Positions 52,714 to 61,427 of a stretch of DNA of 64,000 nucleotides are shown here, in pieces (the first letter of the stretch is position 1; the number at the start of each line of letters is the position of its first letter). The notes below the pieces were generated by a model that was given only the letters and a program-made list of their open reading frames with translations, was not told the origin of the DNA and made no database searches. The position numbers were made by a program, and so were the translations under genes. Location: assembly GCA_051649305.1 (NCBI GenBank), contig JBOFGV010000044.1:133336-197335 (forward strand), read 5' to 3'. Origin of the DNA: JADCCX01 sp051649305 (GTDB taxonomy: Bacteria; Pseudomonadota; Alphaproteobacteria; Rhizobiales; Beijerinckiaceae).

Positions 52714-53769
52714 ATGGTGACAAAGACGACCCTTTCCGCCGGAAAACTCTGGGGCATGCGGCGCATGGCTGATGCGGGCGGCCGCTTCAAAATGACAGCT
52801 GTTGATCAGCGCCCGCCGATCAAGAACCCGATCAAGGAAAAGCGCGGCACTGCGGAAGCGCCCTACGAGGATGTGGCCGGGTTCAAACTGATGCTGGTGG
52901 AAGAATTGCAGGGCGAAAGCTCCGCCATGCTGCTGGATCCACACTTCGCCCTGCCACGCGGCATTAATATTCTTTCGCCGACTAAGGGATTGATCGTCAC
53001 GCTCGAGGATTCCATCTTCAAGGATACTCCGGGCGGTCGGCTTTCTGATGAAATTGACAATTGGTCTGTTGAAAAAATCAAGCGCAGCGGCGGCGATGCC
53101 GTGAAAGTGCTAGCCTGGTATCGGCCAGATGCCAGCCCGGGTGTCATTCAGAAACAGAAGGACTTCACCCAGCGCATTGGTGATGCTTGCGCGAAGTATG
53201 ATATCCCTTATCTCTTCGAATTGCTGGTCTATCCCCTTGCCGGCGAGGCCAACCAGACAACAGATTATATCGAGATGAAAGCCAAGCATGCGGATCACGT
53301 GCTCGAAAGCGTGCGGGTGTTTGCCGATGCAAAATATGGCATCGACGTTTTCAAGCTGGAAAGCCCACTGCCCGCAAAAGCCGTCCCCGGCCTCAAGGGC
53401 GACGGTGCCAAGGAAGCGCAGGCACTGTTCGATGAGATGGGCAAGCTCGCAGGACGCCCATGGGTCATGCTCTCCGCCGGTGCAGGCATGGCGGAATTCC
53501 GCAATGTGCTGGAGCATGCCTATGCTGCCGGGGCTTCGGGCTATCTCGCCGGACGCGCCATCTGGCTGAAGCCATTCCAGCATTTCCCGGATTGGGATGC
53601 CATCCGCAACGGCCTGCGCAACGAGAGCGTGCCCTATATGCGGGACCTCAACGCGTTGACAGACGCCAGCGCTCTACCATGGAACGAGCACGCCGTGTTT
53701 GGCGGCACCACGGATGTCGCCCATCCTGACGCCAGTTTCCGCAAACACTATAAAGGCTTTGGAGCATAA
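52714..53769 (+). CDS. Class I aldolase of the LacD / tagatose-1,6-diphosphate aldolase family
   Basis: Protein of 351 residues: RRMADAGGRFKMTAVDQRPP (substrate-site start), KVLAWYRPD, IPYLFELLVYP, and the Schiff-base Lys214 in DVFKLESPLP. Then PWVMLSAGAG and AGASGYLAGRAIWLKPF follow. It cleaves a ketose-1-phosphate into dihydroxyacetone phosphate and an aldehyde. YihT, the sulfofructose-phosphate aldolase, is in the same family; length and tail here are closer to LacD. Its pairing with the kinase mirrors both the tagatose and the sulfo-EMP pathways. Confidence 0.9.
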   Translation: MVTKTTLSAGKLWGMRRMADAGGRFKMTAVDQRPPIKNPIKEKRGTAEAPYEDVAGFKLMLVEELQGESSAMLLDPHFALPRGINILSPTKGLIVTLEDSIFKDTPGGRLSDEIDNWSVEKIKRSGGDAVKVLAWYRPDASPGVIQKQKDFTQRIGDACAKYDIPYLFELLVYPLAGEANQTTDYIEMKAKHADHVLESVRVFADAKYGIDVFKLESPLPAKAVPGLKGDGAKEAQALFDEMGKLAGRPWVMLSAGAGMAEFRNVLEHAYAAGASGYLAGRAIWLKPFQHFPDWDAIRNGLRNESVPYMRDLNALTDASALPWNEHAVFGGTTDVAHPDASFRKHYKGFGA

Positions 53770-53772
53770 CCG

Positions 53773-55161
53773 ATGGCAATTGGTGTCCTGGCCCTCGCAC
53801 GGCCAACCTTTGATGTCCCCTATGCCGAGGAGATGGCAGCCAAGGCTTTCGCCACTCTGGATGCCGCAGGCATAGCAACCGTTGGGCCGCGCACATTGCT
53901 GTTTGATGCCGATGCCGCGCGCGCAGCAGCAGCCACATTGCAGGCTGAAAAGCTGGATGCGCTGCTGCTTTTGCAGGTGACATTCACCGATGCATCCATG
54001 ACTCTTGAGCTGGCTAAGGAAATTAAGGCGCCACTTTCGATTTGGGCCTTTCCAGAGCCCAGAACCGGCGGTCGCCTGCGGTTGAATTCCTTCTGCGGGT
54101 TGAACCTTGCGGGTCATGCGCTGGGCCGCGCCGGTGTGCCTTACCAGTATCTGTTTCAGGCAGCTGACAAATCCATTGGCAAAGGTCTGTCTTCGTTCAG
54201 TGCCTCGGTTGGTGCTACAGCTGTAAACACAGCAAAGGCAACACCATCGCACAATGAGAAGACCGCAGCTGAATCTGTGCTTGCTGATCTGAAGGGCCGC
54301 AAGATCGGCCTCATCGGCGAACATCCTGCCGGGTTTGATACCTGCCGCTATGATGCCAATACCCTGTCGAACCTGACAGGTATTTCGGTTGATCGCTTTG
54401 CCTTGGCGGACCTGTTTTCACGCGCCGCCCAAACAACACCTGCGGCCACCGCTGTACGCCGCAAGGATGTGGCCCATCTCAAGGGCATAGACGCCGTTGA
54501 TCAGGCGCAGCTTGATAAGTCGCTCACATTGTTTGAGGGCCTCGCCTCCCTCAAGAGTGACAACGGCCTTTCGGCTTTTGCCGTCCGCTGCTGGCCCGAG
54601 ATGTTCACGGAATATGGCTGCGCTATTTGTGGCCCGATGGGCATGATGAACGGCTCCGGCGTGCCTGCAGCATGCGAGGCGGATGTCTACGGAGCAGTCA
54701 CGGCCCTGATGATGCAGGAGGTTGCCAAAGCACCGTCATGGCTCGTTGATATTGTCGATATGGATGCAAACGACGGCACAACCGTTTTCTGGCATTGCGG
54801 CTCGGCTCCCGCTTCGATGCGCGACCCAGCCTATGACGCCGAAGCGCAGATCCACTCCAACCGGAAGATGCCGCTGCTTTACCAGTTTCCACTGAAGCCA
54901 GGGCGCATCACCATCGCGCGGTTGAGCCAGGCCAACAACCAGCCGCATCTGCTGGTCGGGTCAGGCGAAGTCGTTCGCGCCCCTATCAGCTTCACCGGCA
55001 CCAGCGGCGTGGTCAAGCTTGACGCTGCCATGGACAAGGCGCTGCATGGTTTGATCGGCGGTGGATACGAGCACCATGTTGCCATGGTCTACGGCGATCA
55101 TACAGGCGCGATGGTGGCGCTAGGGCAGCGGCTTGGGCTTCCCGTCCGGCATCTCGCATAA
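53773..55161 (+). CDS. L-fucose/L-arabinose isomerase-fold protein
   Basis: Protein of 462 residues. The N-terminal half has LALARPTFDVPYAEEMAAKA, LLLLQVTFTDASMTLELAKEIKAPLSIWAFPEPRTGGRLRLNSFCGLN. The C-terminal half has FAVRCWPEMFTEYGCAICGPMGMMNG and GTTVFWHCGSAP, the pattern of fucose-isomerase-like proteins with metal Glu/Asp in the middle and His late. It would interconvert an aldose and ketose before the kinase step. It starts 3 bases after the aldolase gene. The substrate is inferred. Confidence 0.82.
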   Translation: MAIGVLALARPTFDVPYAEEMAAKAFATLDAAGIATVGPRTLLFDADAARAAAATLQAEKLDALLLLQVTFTDASMTLELAKEIKAPLSIWAFPEPRTGGRLRLNSFCGLNLAGHALGRAGVPYQYLFQAADKSIGKGLSSFSASVGATAVNTAKATPSHNEKTAAESVLADLKGRKIGLIGEHPAGFDTCRYDANTLSNLTGISVDRFALADLFSRAAQTTPAATAVRRKDVAHLKGIDAVDQAQLDKSLTLFEGLASLKSDNGLSAFAVRCWPEMFTEYGCAICGPMGMMNGSGVPAACEADVYGAVTALMMQEVAKAPSWLVDIVDMDANDGTTVFWHCGSAPASMRDPAYDAEAQIHSNRKMPLLYQFPLKPGRITIARLSQANNQPHLLVGSGEVVRAPISFTGTSGVVKLDAAMDKALHGLIGGGYEHHVAMVYGDHTGAMVALGQRLGLPVRHLA

Positions 55162-55170
55162 GAGGATACG

Positions 55171-56271
55171 ATGACACTACGCTATGGTTTGATTGGTGCG
55201 GGCATGATGGGCCGCGAGCATGTGCGCAATCTGGCGCTCATTCCCGGCGCAGTCGTCACCGCCATTTCTGATCCCGATGCCGGATCACGCGAGCAAAGCG
55301 CTGCTGCTGTTGCTTCGGTCATGGGCAAGACTCCGCAAGCCTTCAACAACCATCAGGACCTGCTCGACAAGGGCGCAGTTGATGCGCTCGTCATCGCCAG
55401 CCCCAATGACACCCACAAGGATATTCTGGCTGACATCTTTGCCGCCAAGCGCACGCTGCCTGTTTTGGTGGAGAAACCTGTCTGCACCAACACTGAGGAC
55501 TGTAATTGGTTAGCCAGCAAAGGAAATGCTCATAAAGCACCGATCTGGGTGGCGATGGAGTATCGCTACATGCCTCCGGTGCAGGAATTGATGGCCGAAA
55601 TCCGCAACGGCACGATCGGCAATCTGCAGATGCTGGCCATCCGCGAGCACCGCTTTCCCTTTCTGGAAAAGGTGGGCGACTGGAACCGCTTCAACAAACG
55701 CACGGGCGGCACGCTGGTTGAGAAATGCTGCCACTTCTTTGATCTGATGCGGCTCATTATGGCGGATGATCCGGTGCGGGTTTATGCCTCCGGCGCGATG
55801 GATGTGAACCATCAAGACGAGCTCTACGCAGGCGATAAGCCGGATATCATCGACAACGCCTATGTGATTGTGGACTTCAAGTCAGGCCGCCGTGCGCTCC
55901 TCGATCTCTGCATGTTTGCGGAAGGCTCGTATTGGCAGGAAACCATCACGGCGACCGGCAGCACTGGCCGTGTCGAGGCGTTCATTCCCGGCCCGGCGCG
56001 CTTCTGGCCCGGCGGCGAAGAGCGCCATTCCGAAATCGAGATCAGTCTGCGCGAACCCAAGGGCCCACAGCGCCGCGCCGTGCATGTGGATGAGGCAATC
56101 CTCAAAGCGGGCGATCACCACGGCTCCACCTATTACCAGCATCTCGGCTTCAACAAGGCTGTGGTTTCTGGCGGCAAGGTGGATGTCACGCTGCAGGACG
56201 GCCTGAAAGCTGTGTTGATCGGGTTGGCGGCGGAGCAGTCCGCGCGTGAAGGCAGGGCGGTTACGCTTTAG
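55171..56271 (+). CDS. Gfo/Idh/MocA-family oxidoreductase
   Basis: Protein of 366 residues: Rossmann site LRYGLIGAGMMGREHVRNL, LVEKPVCTN (catalytic Lys of the EKP motif) and GGTLVEKCCHFFDLMRLI with the conserved His. It oxidises or epimerises a sugar or inositol derivative with NAD(P). It lies 9 bases after the isomerase-like gene and probably serves the same pathway, for example by converting an epimer or a product aldehyde. Confidence 0.92.
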   Translation: MTLRYGLIGAGMMGREHVRNLALIPGAVVTAISDPDAGSREQSAAAVASVMGKTPQAFNNHQDLLDKGAVDALVIASPNDTHKDILADIFAAKRTLPVLVEKPVCTNTEDCNWLASKGNAHKAPIWVAMEYRYMPPVQELMAEIRNGTIGNLQMLAIREHRFPFLEKVGDWNRFNKRTGGTLVEKCCHFFDLMRLIMADDPVRVYASGAMDVNHQDELYAGDKPDIIDNAYVIVDFKSGRRALLDLCMFAEGSYWQETITATGSTGRVEAFIPGPARFWPGGEERHSEIEISLREPKGPQRRAVHVDEAILKAGDHHGSTYYQHLGFNKAVVSGGKVDVTLQDGLKAVLIGLAAEQSAREGRAVTL

Positions 56272-56340
56272 TCAATCACGCAAACGCGATTGGCAGGTGA
56301 TTGCAAAGTCTGGGATTCCTGAAGCAACAGGATTTTCCGG

Positions 56341-57534
56341 ATGACCCCGCAGACAGCACCCGCCAAAAAACCGCGCGATTTACGGCTCGATTTCTTCCGC
56401 GGGCTGGCGATGCTTGTGATCTTCATTGCCCATGTCCCCGGCAACAGCTGGAACGGCTTCATTCCCGCCCGCTTCGGCTTTTCCAATGCCACAGAACTAT
56501 TTGTTTTCTGCTCCGGCTTTGCCTCGGCGCTGGCTTTTGGCACCATCTTTGTAAAGCGAGGCTGGTGGCTTGGCACCGCGCGCATCCTGCATCGCTGCTG
56601 GGAGGTATACTGGGCGCATATCGGCCTGTTTCTGGCGATTATGGCGCTCTACATCGCGGCACATATGCAGTGGCCTTCAGTCGGCTATCTATCTAACCAA
56701 GGTCTGGATCATCTGTTCGCAGAACCAGCGCGCGCGCTGCTTTCTATGGTGCTATTGCGCTGGCAGGCGGATTATCTGGATATCCTGCCAATGTATCTGG
56801 TCATCTTGGCTTTGATCCCGTTTATGATGCAGCTGTGGCGGCTGCACCCGCTTGCGCCCTTTGCCGCCAGCCTCATGCTTTACCTCTGCGTCTGGATCTA
56901 TGGCCTCGCACTGCCCGGCGACCCATGGACCGGGCGCAGCTGGTATTTCAACCCGTTTGCCTGGCAGCTGATTTTCTTCACTGGCTTCAGCTTTGGCGCG
57001 CGCTGGCTGCCTGCTGTGTCCTTGAACAATCCAGTGCTGTTCCGCCTCTCTGCATTGTATCTGCTCATCGCCCTGCCCTTGTCGTTCTGGGGCATCAACC
57101 AGATGTTTCCGCAGCTGCTGGCATGGCACGAATGGCTGCTGCCTTCAGATACCCAGCAGACCAATCTGCATCCCCTGCGCTATCTGCATTTCATGGCTTT
57201 GGCCTATGTCGTGCTGAGCCTTATTCAGCCTGTGCAATCCCGCATAGGTTCCGGCTTCAGCCGCCATGTTGTGAAGGTCGGTCAGCAGTCGCTTGCCACC
57301 TTTATGGCCAGCCTGTTTCTGGCACGGCTTTGTGGCATCATCCTTGATCAGGCAGGTCGCGATCTCTGGATTGTCTCGCTGGTCAATCTGGCGGGATTGG
57401 GCAGCGTTGTGTTGATTGCCTACAGCGTTGCATGGTTCAAATCATCACCGTGGAACGGTCCTAAAGCTGACCAGAAGAAAGTCCCAGCCGAAGCAGATAG
57501 CAGGATGCTTTTGCCTGTCGCTCCCGCGCGCTGA
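56341..57534 (+). CDS. OpgC-family membrane acyltransferase-like protein
   Basis: Protein of 397 residues with about ten hydrophobic spans. The start RDLRLDFFRGLAMLVIFIAHVPGNSWNGFIPARFGFSNATELFVFCSGF is the OpgC/acyltransferase-3-like signature with His and Asp in the first helices. OpgC succinylates periplasmic glucans. Here it sits within a sugar catabolic operon, 69 bases after the oxidoreductase, so it may modify a glycan or be a passenger. Hydrophobicity is clear; the reaction is not. Confidence 0.88.
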   Translation: MTPQTAPAKKPRDLRLDFFRGLAMLVIFIAHVPGNSWNGFIPARFGFSNATELFVFCSGFASALAFGTIFVKRGWWLGTARILHRCWEVYWAHIGLFLAIMALYIAAHMQWPSVGYLSNQGLDHLFAEPARALLSMVLLRWQADYLDILPMYLVILALIPFMMQLWRLHPLAPFAASLMLYLCVWIYGLALPGDPWTGRSWYFNPFAWQLIFFTGFSFGARWLPAVSLNNPVLFRLSALYLLIALPLSFWGINQMFPQLLAWHEWLLPSDTQQTNLHPLRYLHFMALAYVVLSLIQPVQSRIGSGFSRHVVKVGQQSLATFMASLFLARLCGIILDQAGRDLWIVSLVNLAGLGSVVLIAYSVAWFKSSPWNGPKADQKKVPAEADSRMLLPVAPAR

Positions 57535-57586
57535 TCTTCACAAGCTCCCTCGCCTCCCCTATGGCTTGAGCCAAAGGGAACACGCC

Positions 57587-58234
57587 GTGACAGAATCGAC
57601 ACAGACACAGCTGCGCGAACGCATCGCAATGCATGGCCGCTCGCTGTTCGAGCGTGGCTTCACCGTTGGTTCCAGCGGCAACATTTCAGCCCGGGTGCCG
57701 GGCGGCTTTCTCGTGACGCCCACAAACTCCTGCCTCGGACGTCTGGAGCCAGCACGCATCACCTTGGTGGATGAGAACTGGCGTTATGTCAGCGGCGACA
57801 AGCCCTCGAAGGAACTGCCGCTGCACAGCGTGATGTATGAAACGCGCCCGCAAACACAGGCGGTTGTGCACCTGCATTCCACCTATGCTACCGCGCTCTC
57901 GCTTCTGCCCGGGGTTGATGCCAAGGATGCCCTGCCGCCGATCACGCCCTATGCCGTGATGCGCGTGGGCAGGCTGGCGCTGGTGCCCTACACAACGCCG
58001 GGCGCGGACAGCGTGATTGCGCATATCCGGGCGCTGCAAGGCAAGCACAAGGCCGTTCTGCTGGCGAACCACGGGCCAGTCGTGGCGGATAAATCGCTTG
58101 ATGATGCTGTCTATGCCAGCGAGGAGCTGGAGGAGACCGCGAAGCTTGTGGTGATCACGCGCGGCTTGAACCCGCGCATGCTGTCTGCCACCGACATCAA
58201 TGACCTCGTCACCACCTTCAAGCTGGAGCGCTGA
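57587..58234 (+). CDS. otnC: 3-oxo-tetronate 4-phosphate decarboxylase-like class II aldolase (OtnC)
   Basis: Protein of 215 residues from GTG 57587 (AGGGAA upstream). It has GFTVGSSGNISARVPGGFLVTPTNSCLGRL, the Glu/Asn phosphate site SKELPLHSVMYE, the metal His pair AVVHLHSTYATALS and the third His in LANHGPVV. This matches OtnC of the tetronate pathway. The usual partner kinase OtnK and dehydrogenase are not in the window, so the substrate phosphate must come from elsewhere or differ. Confidence 0.88.
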   Translation: MTESTQTQLRERIAMHGRSLFERGFTVGSSGNISARVPGGFLVTPTNSCLGRLEPARITLVDENWRYVSGDKPSKELPLHSVMYETRPQTQAVVHLHSTYATALSLLPGVDAKDALPPITPYAVMRVGRLALVPYTTPGADSVIAHIRALQGKHKAVLLANHGPVVADKSLDDAVYASEELEETAKLVVITRGLNPRMLSATDINDLVTTFKLER

Positions 58235-58236
58235 CC

Positions 58237-59019
58237 ATGCTGCCCTTCACTGCCAACATCTCTTTCATGTTCATGGAGCGCCCGTTTCTGGAGCGCATTG
58301 AGGCGGCTGCCAAGGCGGGCTTTCCAGCGGTGGAATGCCATTTTCCCTATGAGCATCCGATCCCGGTTTTGAAGAAGGTGCTTGCCAAGGCAGGTGTGCG
58401 CCTCACCGGCATCAACACCGCGCCCGGTGATCTTGCCAAAGGCGACTGGGGCCTTGCCTGCGATATCAAACGGCGGGCTGAGTTTCGCGCGGGCGTCAAG
58501 CAGGCGCTGAAATATGCCACGGCGCTGGATGTGCCGGTTGTGCATGTGATGGCGGGAATGGTGGCAGACGCCGACCGCAAGAAGGCCCGCAAGGCCTACA
58601 TGAGCAATATGGCATGGGCGGCGGATGAAGCGGCGAAGGCGGGCAAAACAATCGTCTCTGAACCGCTGAACAGCCGCGACAAGCCGGGCTATTTCATCAG
58701 CCGGTCAGACGAGGTTGTTGCCATGATCCGCGAGATCAGCAGGCCAAACCTCAAATTGATGTTTGACTGCTACCACGTGCAGATCATGGAAGGGGATGTG
58801 ACCCGCAGACTGGAATCCCACTTCGATGTCATCGGCCATGTGCAGATTGCCGCCGTGCCCACACGGCATGAGCCGGACGAGGGCGAGCTCGATCACAGTC
58901 ATCTGTTCAAGGTGCTCACGCGTCTTGGCTACAAGGGATATGTCGGCTGCGAGTACAAGCCGCGTGGCCGGACCGAGGACGGCTTGGGCTGGATGAAAAC
59001 TCTACAACCCGCCGCCTGA
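58237..59019 (+). CDS. otnI: Hydroxypyruvate isomerase-family protein (OtnI/Hyi)
   Basis: Protein of 260 residues of the xylose-isomerase-like TIM barrel: TANISFMFMERPFLERIEAAAKAGFPAVECHFPYEHP, LTGINTAPGD, SEPLNSRDKPGYFISRSDE, LMFDCYHVQIMEGD, GHVQIAAVPTRHEPDEGELDH and GYVGCEYKPRG. These are Hyi/OtnI hallmarks with metal Glu, Asp, His and Glu. It begins 2 bases after otnC. It isomerises hydroxypyruvate/tartronate semialdehyde or, as OtnI, 2-oxo-tetronate. It overlaps the convergent small membrane gene by 18 bases. Confidence 0.9.
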   Translation: MLPFTANISFMFMERPFLERIEAAAKAGFPAVECHFPYEHPIPVLKKVLAKAGVRLTGINTAPGDLAKGDWGLACDIKRRAEFRAGVKQALKYATALDVPVVHVMAGMVADADRKKARKAYMSNMAWAADEAAKAGKTIVSEPLNSRDKPGYFISRSDEVVAMIREISRPNLKLMFDCYHVQIMEGDVTRRLESHFDVIGHVQIAAVPTRHEPDEGELDHSHLFKVLTRLGYKGYVGCEYKPRGRTEDGLGWMKTLQPAA

Positions 59020-59256
59020 GATAATCAGCGCAATCGCGCCGCCGCAAAAAGCGACAACCCGCGTGGTAGTGCTCACCGATGTCATCACCGGCACACCGCG
59101 CGCATAGGCGCTGACGAGATCCACAAGCAGAATGGCACCAAGCAGCCACATCATCGGCGGTATGGCCGTGAACAGGGCAGGCACATAGAGCCGCAGCAGC
59201 GAGAGGCCTGCACCGGCAATGACACCCAAGGCGATGAAAATGTAATCAAAACGCAT
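59002..59256 (-). CDS. Small hypothetical membrane protein
   Basis: Protein of 84 residues with three hydrophobic stretches (IFIALGVIAGAGLSLL, AIPPMMWLLGAILLVDLVSAYA, VVAFCGGAIALIISGGGL) and little else. I do not recognise a family. It overlaps the otnI end on the other strand by 18 bases. Coding is supported only by the clean hydrophobic pattern and length. Confidence 0.5.
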   Translation of the reverse strand: MRFDYIFIALGVIAGAGLSLLRLYVPALFTAIPPMMWLLGAILLVDLVSAYARGVPVMTSVSTTTRVVAFCGGAIALIISGGGL

Positions 59257-59378
59257 AAATCCGAGGTCGCATGGTTTTGGTGCGAGATCAAGAGATCGCC
59301 GATTCTTTGCACGGCTATTGACAGCTCATCCATTTAGAGGTGAATTATGAAAAATAACAAAAATAACGGGAGGTTATA

Positions 59379-59813
59379 ATGTTCAAACGATATTTCACAT
59401 CGCAGACTTTGGCAGCTTTTGGAGCGGTTCTCGTCAGTGCCGCTTTCACACCATCGACAGCGCTGGCCAACACTGATCTCGTTTTTTGCAACAAGACAGG
59501 ATCAAAGGTGCAGATTGCTGTGGCATGGGTTGATGCCAAAACCGGCAAATGGATGATGGGCTCCTGGTACACACGCAATCCCGGCGAGTGCAAATCCCAT
59601 GGCACGGTGAGGACAGGCCTGTTTTATTACTACGCCGAGAAAGTGGGTGCAAACTACAGTTGGCCAGCGAAAGCCAATGTCGACAAGACCTACTGCGTGC
59701 CCCAGCGCGGCGTGCGCGAAATGGCGCAGAGCTCCTGCGGACAGGGCGAGCGGAGACTGGGCTTTCAGGGCAGGGTGGCCAGTGCAGGGAAGTACACGTT
59801 CAATTTTAATTGA
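59379..59813 (+). CDS. Exported DUF1036 protein
   Basis: Protein of 144 residues with leader LAAFGAVLVSAAFTPSTALA. The mature part reads DLVFCNKTGSKVQIAVAWVD, WYTRNPGECK and YYYAEKVGAN, with four Cys likely forming disulfides, as in DUF1036. GGGAGG lies just before the ATG. The upstream gap has TTGACA at 59318-59323 but no good -10. Function unknown; the family is found in envelope or exported proteins of Alphaproteobacteria and cyanobacteria. Confidence 0.85.
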   Translation: MFKRYFTSQTLAAFGAVLVSAAFTPSTALANTDLVFCNKTGSKVQIAVAWVDAKTGKWMMGSWYTRNPGECKSHGTVRTGLFYYYAEKVGANYSWPAKANVDKTYCVPQRGVREMAQSSCGQGERRLGFQGRVASAGKYTFNFN

Positions 59814-59862
59814 GGTACGAGTTCACCCAGTCGACACTGTATCTTCTTTGAGTTAAACATCA

Positions 59863-59892
59863 TAAGCGTTCCTGCAAAAGGCACGACGCTTA
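59863..59892. terminator. Inverted repeat in a convergent gap
   Basis: TAAGCGT (59863-59869) and ACGCTTA (59886-59892) are perfectly inverted with a 16-base loop, overlapping the stop of the leftward peptidase gene. It could act as a weak bidirectional terminator; no T-run is present. Confidence 0.3.
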
Positions 59893-61317
59893 ATTGACTG
59901 CCGCACTCTTTGCGGAGGCTTTGGCAGACTCTAATGGCATAGGTCCGATGATTTTGGGAAAGCGGTGCTGCAGTTCTTGCCCTACCCAAATCTGAGGTTC
60001 GGATGGCTTCAGGCTCTGCTCATTTTCCCATCCAGAGATTGTCTGCTTGGCTTTGGCAAACGCATCGGTCAGATTCCGCTCAGCAGGCAGCGCCTCTTTA
60101 AAGAAGGCTTGCCCAAAGAAGGTCAACTCACGACGATCCGTGCAGCCGAAGCTCGACTTATCGGCGGAAGCTGCTGTGATGACAACGCTATTCTCATCCT
60201 GGAACGCAGGAACGAAGGTGCCCGAATGACAAGCTGAAACAACAATCACACGATTTCGGATGCCCGCTTCCCGCAGCAATTCTTTCAGTGTTTCGGGGTC
60301 TAGGTTGCGACGTGTGATTCCGTCAAACTGAAGAGCAAAGCCCTGCTTCGACCCATGAGATGTCAAAGCAAGTATCAGAAGGTCACGCTCTGGATCCATG
60401 CGGCTTCCAATTTCCTGGATGGCATGGGCAATATTCTGCACAGTCGCCATTGGCGCGTTGCCAGTATCAGCGCTGTTGTTCGCAAGCATAACTGGAAATG
60501 CTGTGCCCTCAAAAGCCTCTTGCATCACACCAAGCGACAATTTGGCCTCACGTGTGAAAATGCCTTGCTCTGCCCAACCTGCAACGCCAAGCAAAAACAC
60601 GCGTGACTTACCCGCTTCTCTTTCGGGAAGCCCCGCAAGATATCGCTTCATCAAGCGCGGTTGTTTCGCCTCGATCGAAGCCCAGTTTTGTTGGTCATGA
60701 TCAACGCCTGCTTCATTGGCTTTACGGACTGTCGTATAGACCTTCGCTAACTCCCATACATTGGAAGTAGATTGATTGAAGCCTTCTGGCCGGAATGTTG
60801 GCCTCACAGGGAGGGCAGATAAACAAACAACAATCCCGAAAATGATCCCGATGGCACGCAAACCTGGCCACCTGACCATTTGCGCGTTGCGAATGACTTT
60901 TCGCAAATTGAAAATGATTGCGAGCCAAAGCACCACGTACACCGTGTAGTATGTCCATTCAAAAATCGTTGTGAATGTCTCATCCTTGAGACCGGCAAGC
61001 TGATAGACATACGGGCTTGCAATCATTAGGCCTGCAAGCGCAAAGCACATTAGAGAACCTGCAAGAACAAAGGCCCTGAAATTTGGGATGAACAAGCCCT
61101 TTGGAGAAAGAATATATGACAAAAGAACTGTGACTGCTGTCATGGTAATAATGGAATTCAAACCATAAAAATCAAAATTATATTCATCGCCTTTATGTGT
61201 CCATTCGAAGCTGAGCAGTGCCACAATCAGTAGCAGCGAAAAACCAATGACTGAACGCGGCTGTCCAGAAGAAGCTTTTGAATTATCGGGTTGATCGGTC
61301 GGTTGAGTGAAAATCAC
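59890..61317 (-). CDS. Membrane-anchored C13 (legumain-like, caspase-fold) peptidase
   Basis: Protein of 475 residues from GTG 61317 (GGAGGTG upstream). Five hydrophobic spans fill residues 22-170. The C-terminal domain has ILALTSHGSKQGF (His321) and VIVVSACHSGTFV (Cys363), the His-Cys dyad of clan CD C13 peptidases. It begins with KSRVFLLGVAGWAEQGIF and ends with a segment rich in Lys/Ala. The topology of the catalytic domain (cytoplasm or periplasm) is not decided by the sequence. Its target is unknown. Confidence 0.85.
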   Translation of the reverse strand: MIFTQPTDQPDNSKASSGQPRSVIGFSLLLIVALLSFEWTHKGDEYNFDFYGLNSIITMTAVTVLLSYILSPKGLFIPNFRAFVLAGSLMCFALAGLMIASPYVYQLAGLKDETFTTIFEWTYYTVYVVLWLAIIFNLRKVIRNAQMVRWPGLRAIGIIFGIVVCLSALPVRPTFRPEGFNQSTSNVWELAKVYTTVRKANEAGVDHDQQNWASIEAKQPRLMKRYLAGLPEREAGKSRVFLLGVAGWAEQGIFTREAKLSLGVMQEAFEGTAFPVMLANNSADTGNAPMATVQNIAHAIQEIGSRMDPERDLLILALTSHGSKQGFALQFDGITRRNLDPETLKELLREAGIRNRVIVVSACHSGTFVPAFQDENSVVITAASADKSSFGCTDRRELTFFGQAFFKEALPAERNLTDAFAKAKQTISGWENEQSLKPSEPQIWVGQELQHRFPKIIGPMPLESAKASAKSAAVN

Positions 61318-61427
61318 GGGTCACCTCCATATCACATCGAGGCAATCTAACATGGAGAATAAAATTACATTTACACAAATTCATCAGATGGTTATGTAAT
61401 ACTTGATAAATCACTTCATATAATTAT

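Noticed and set aside
53674..54324. Antisense frame of 216 codons opposite the aldolase and isomerase-like genes
   Set aside because: No family resemblance, no ribosome site and complete overlap with conserved genes.
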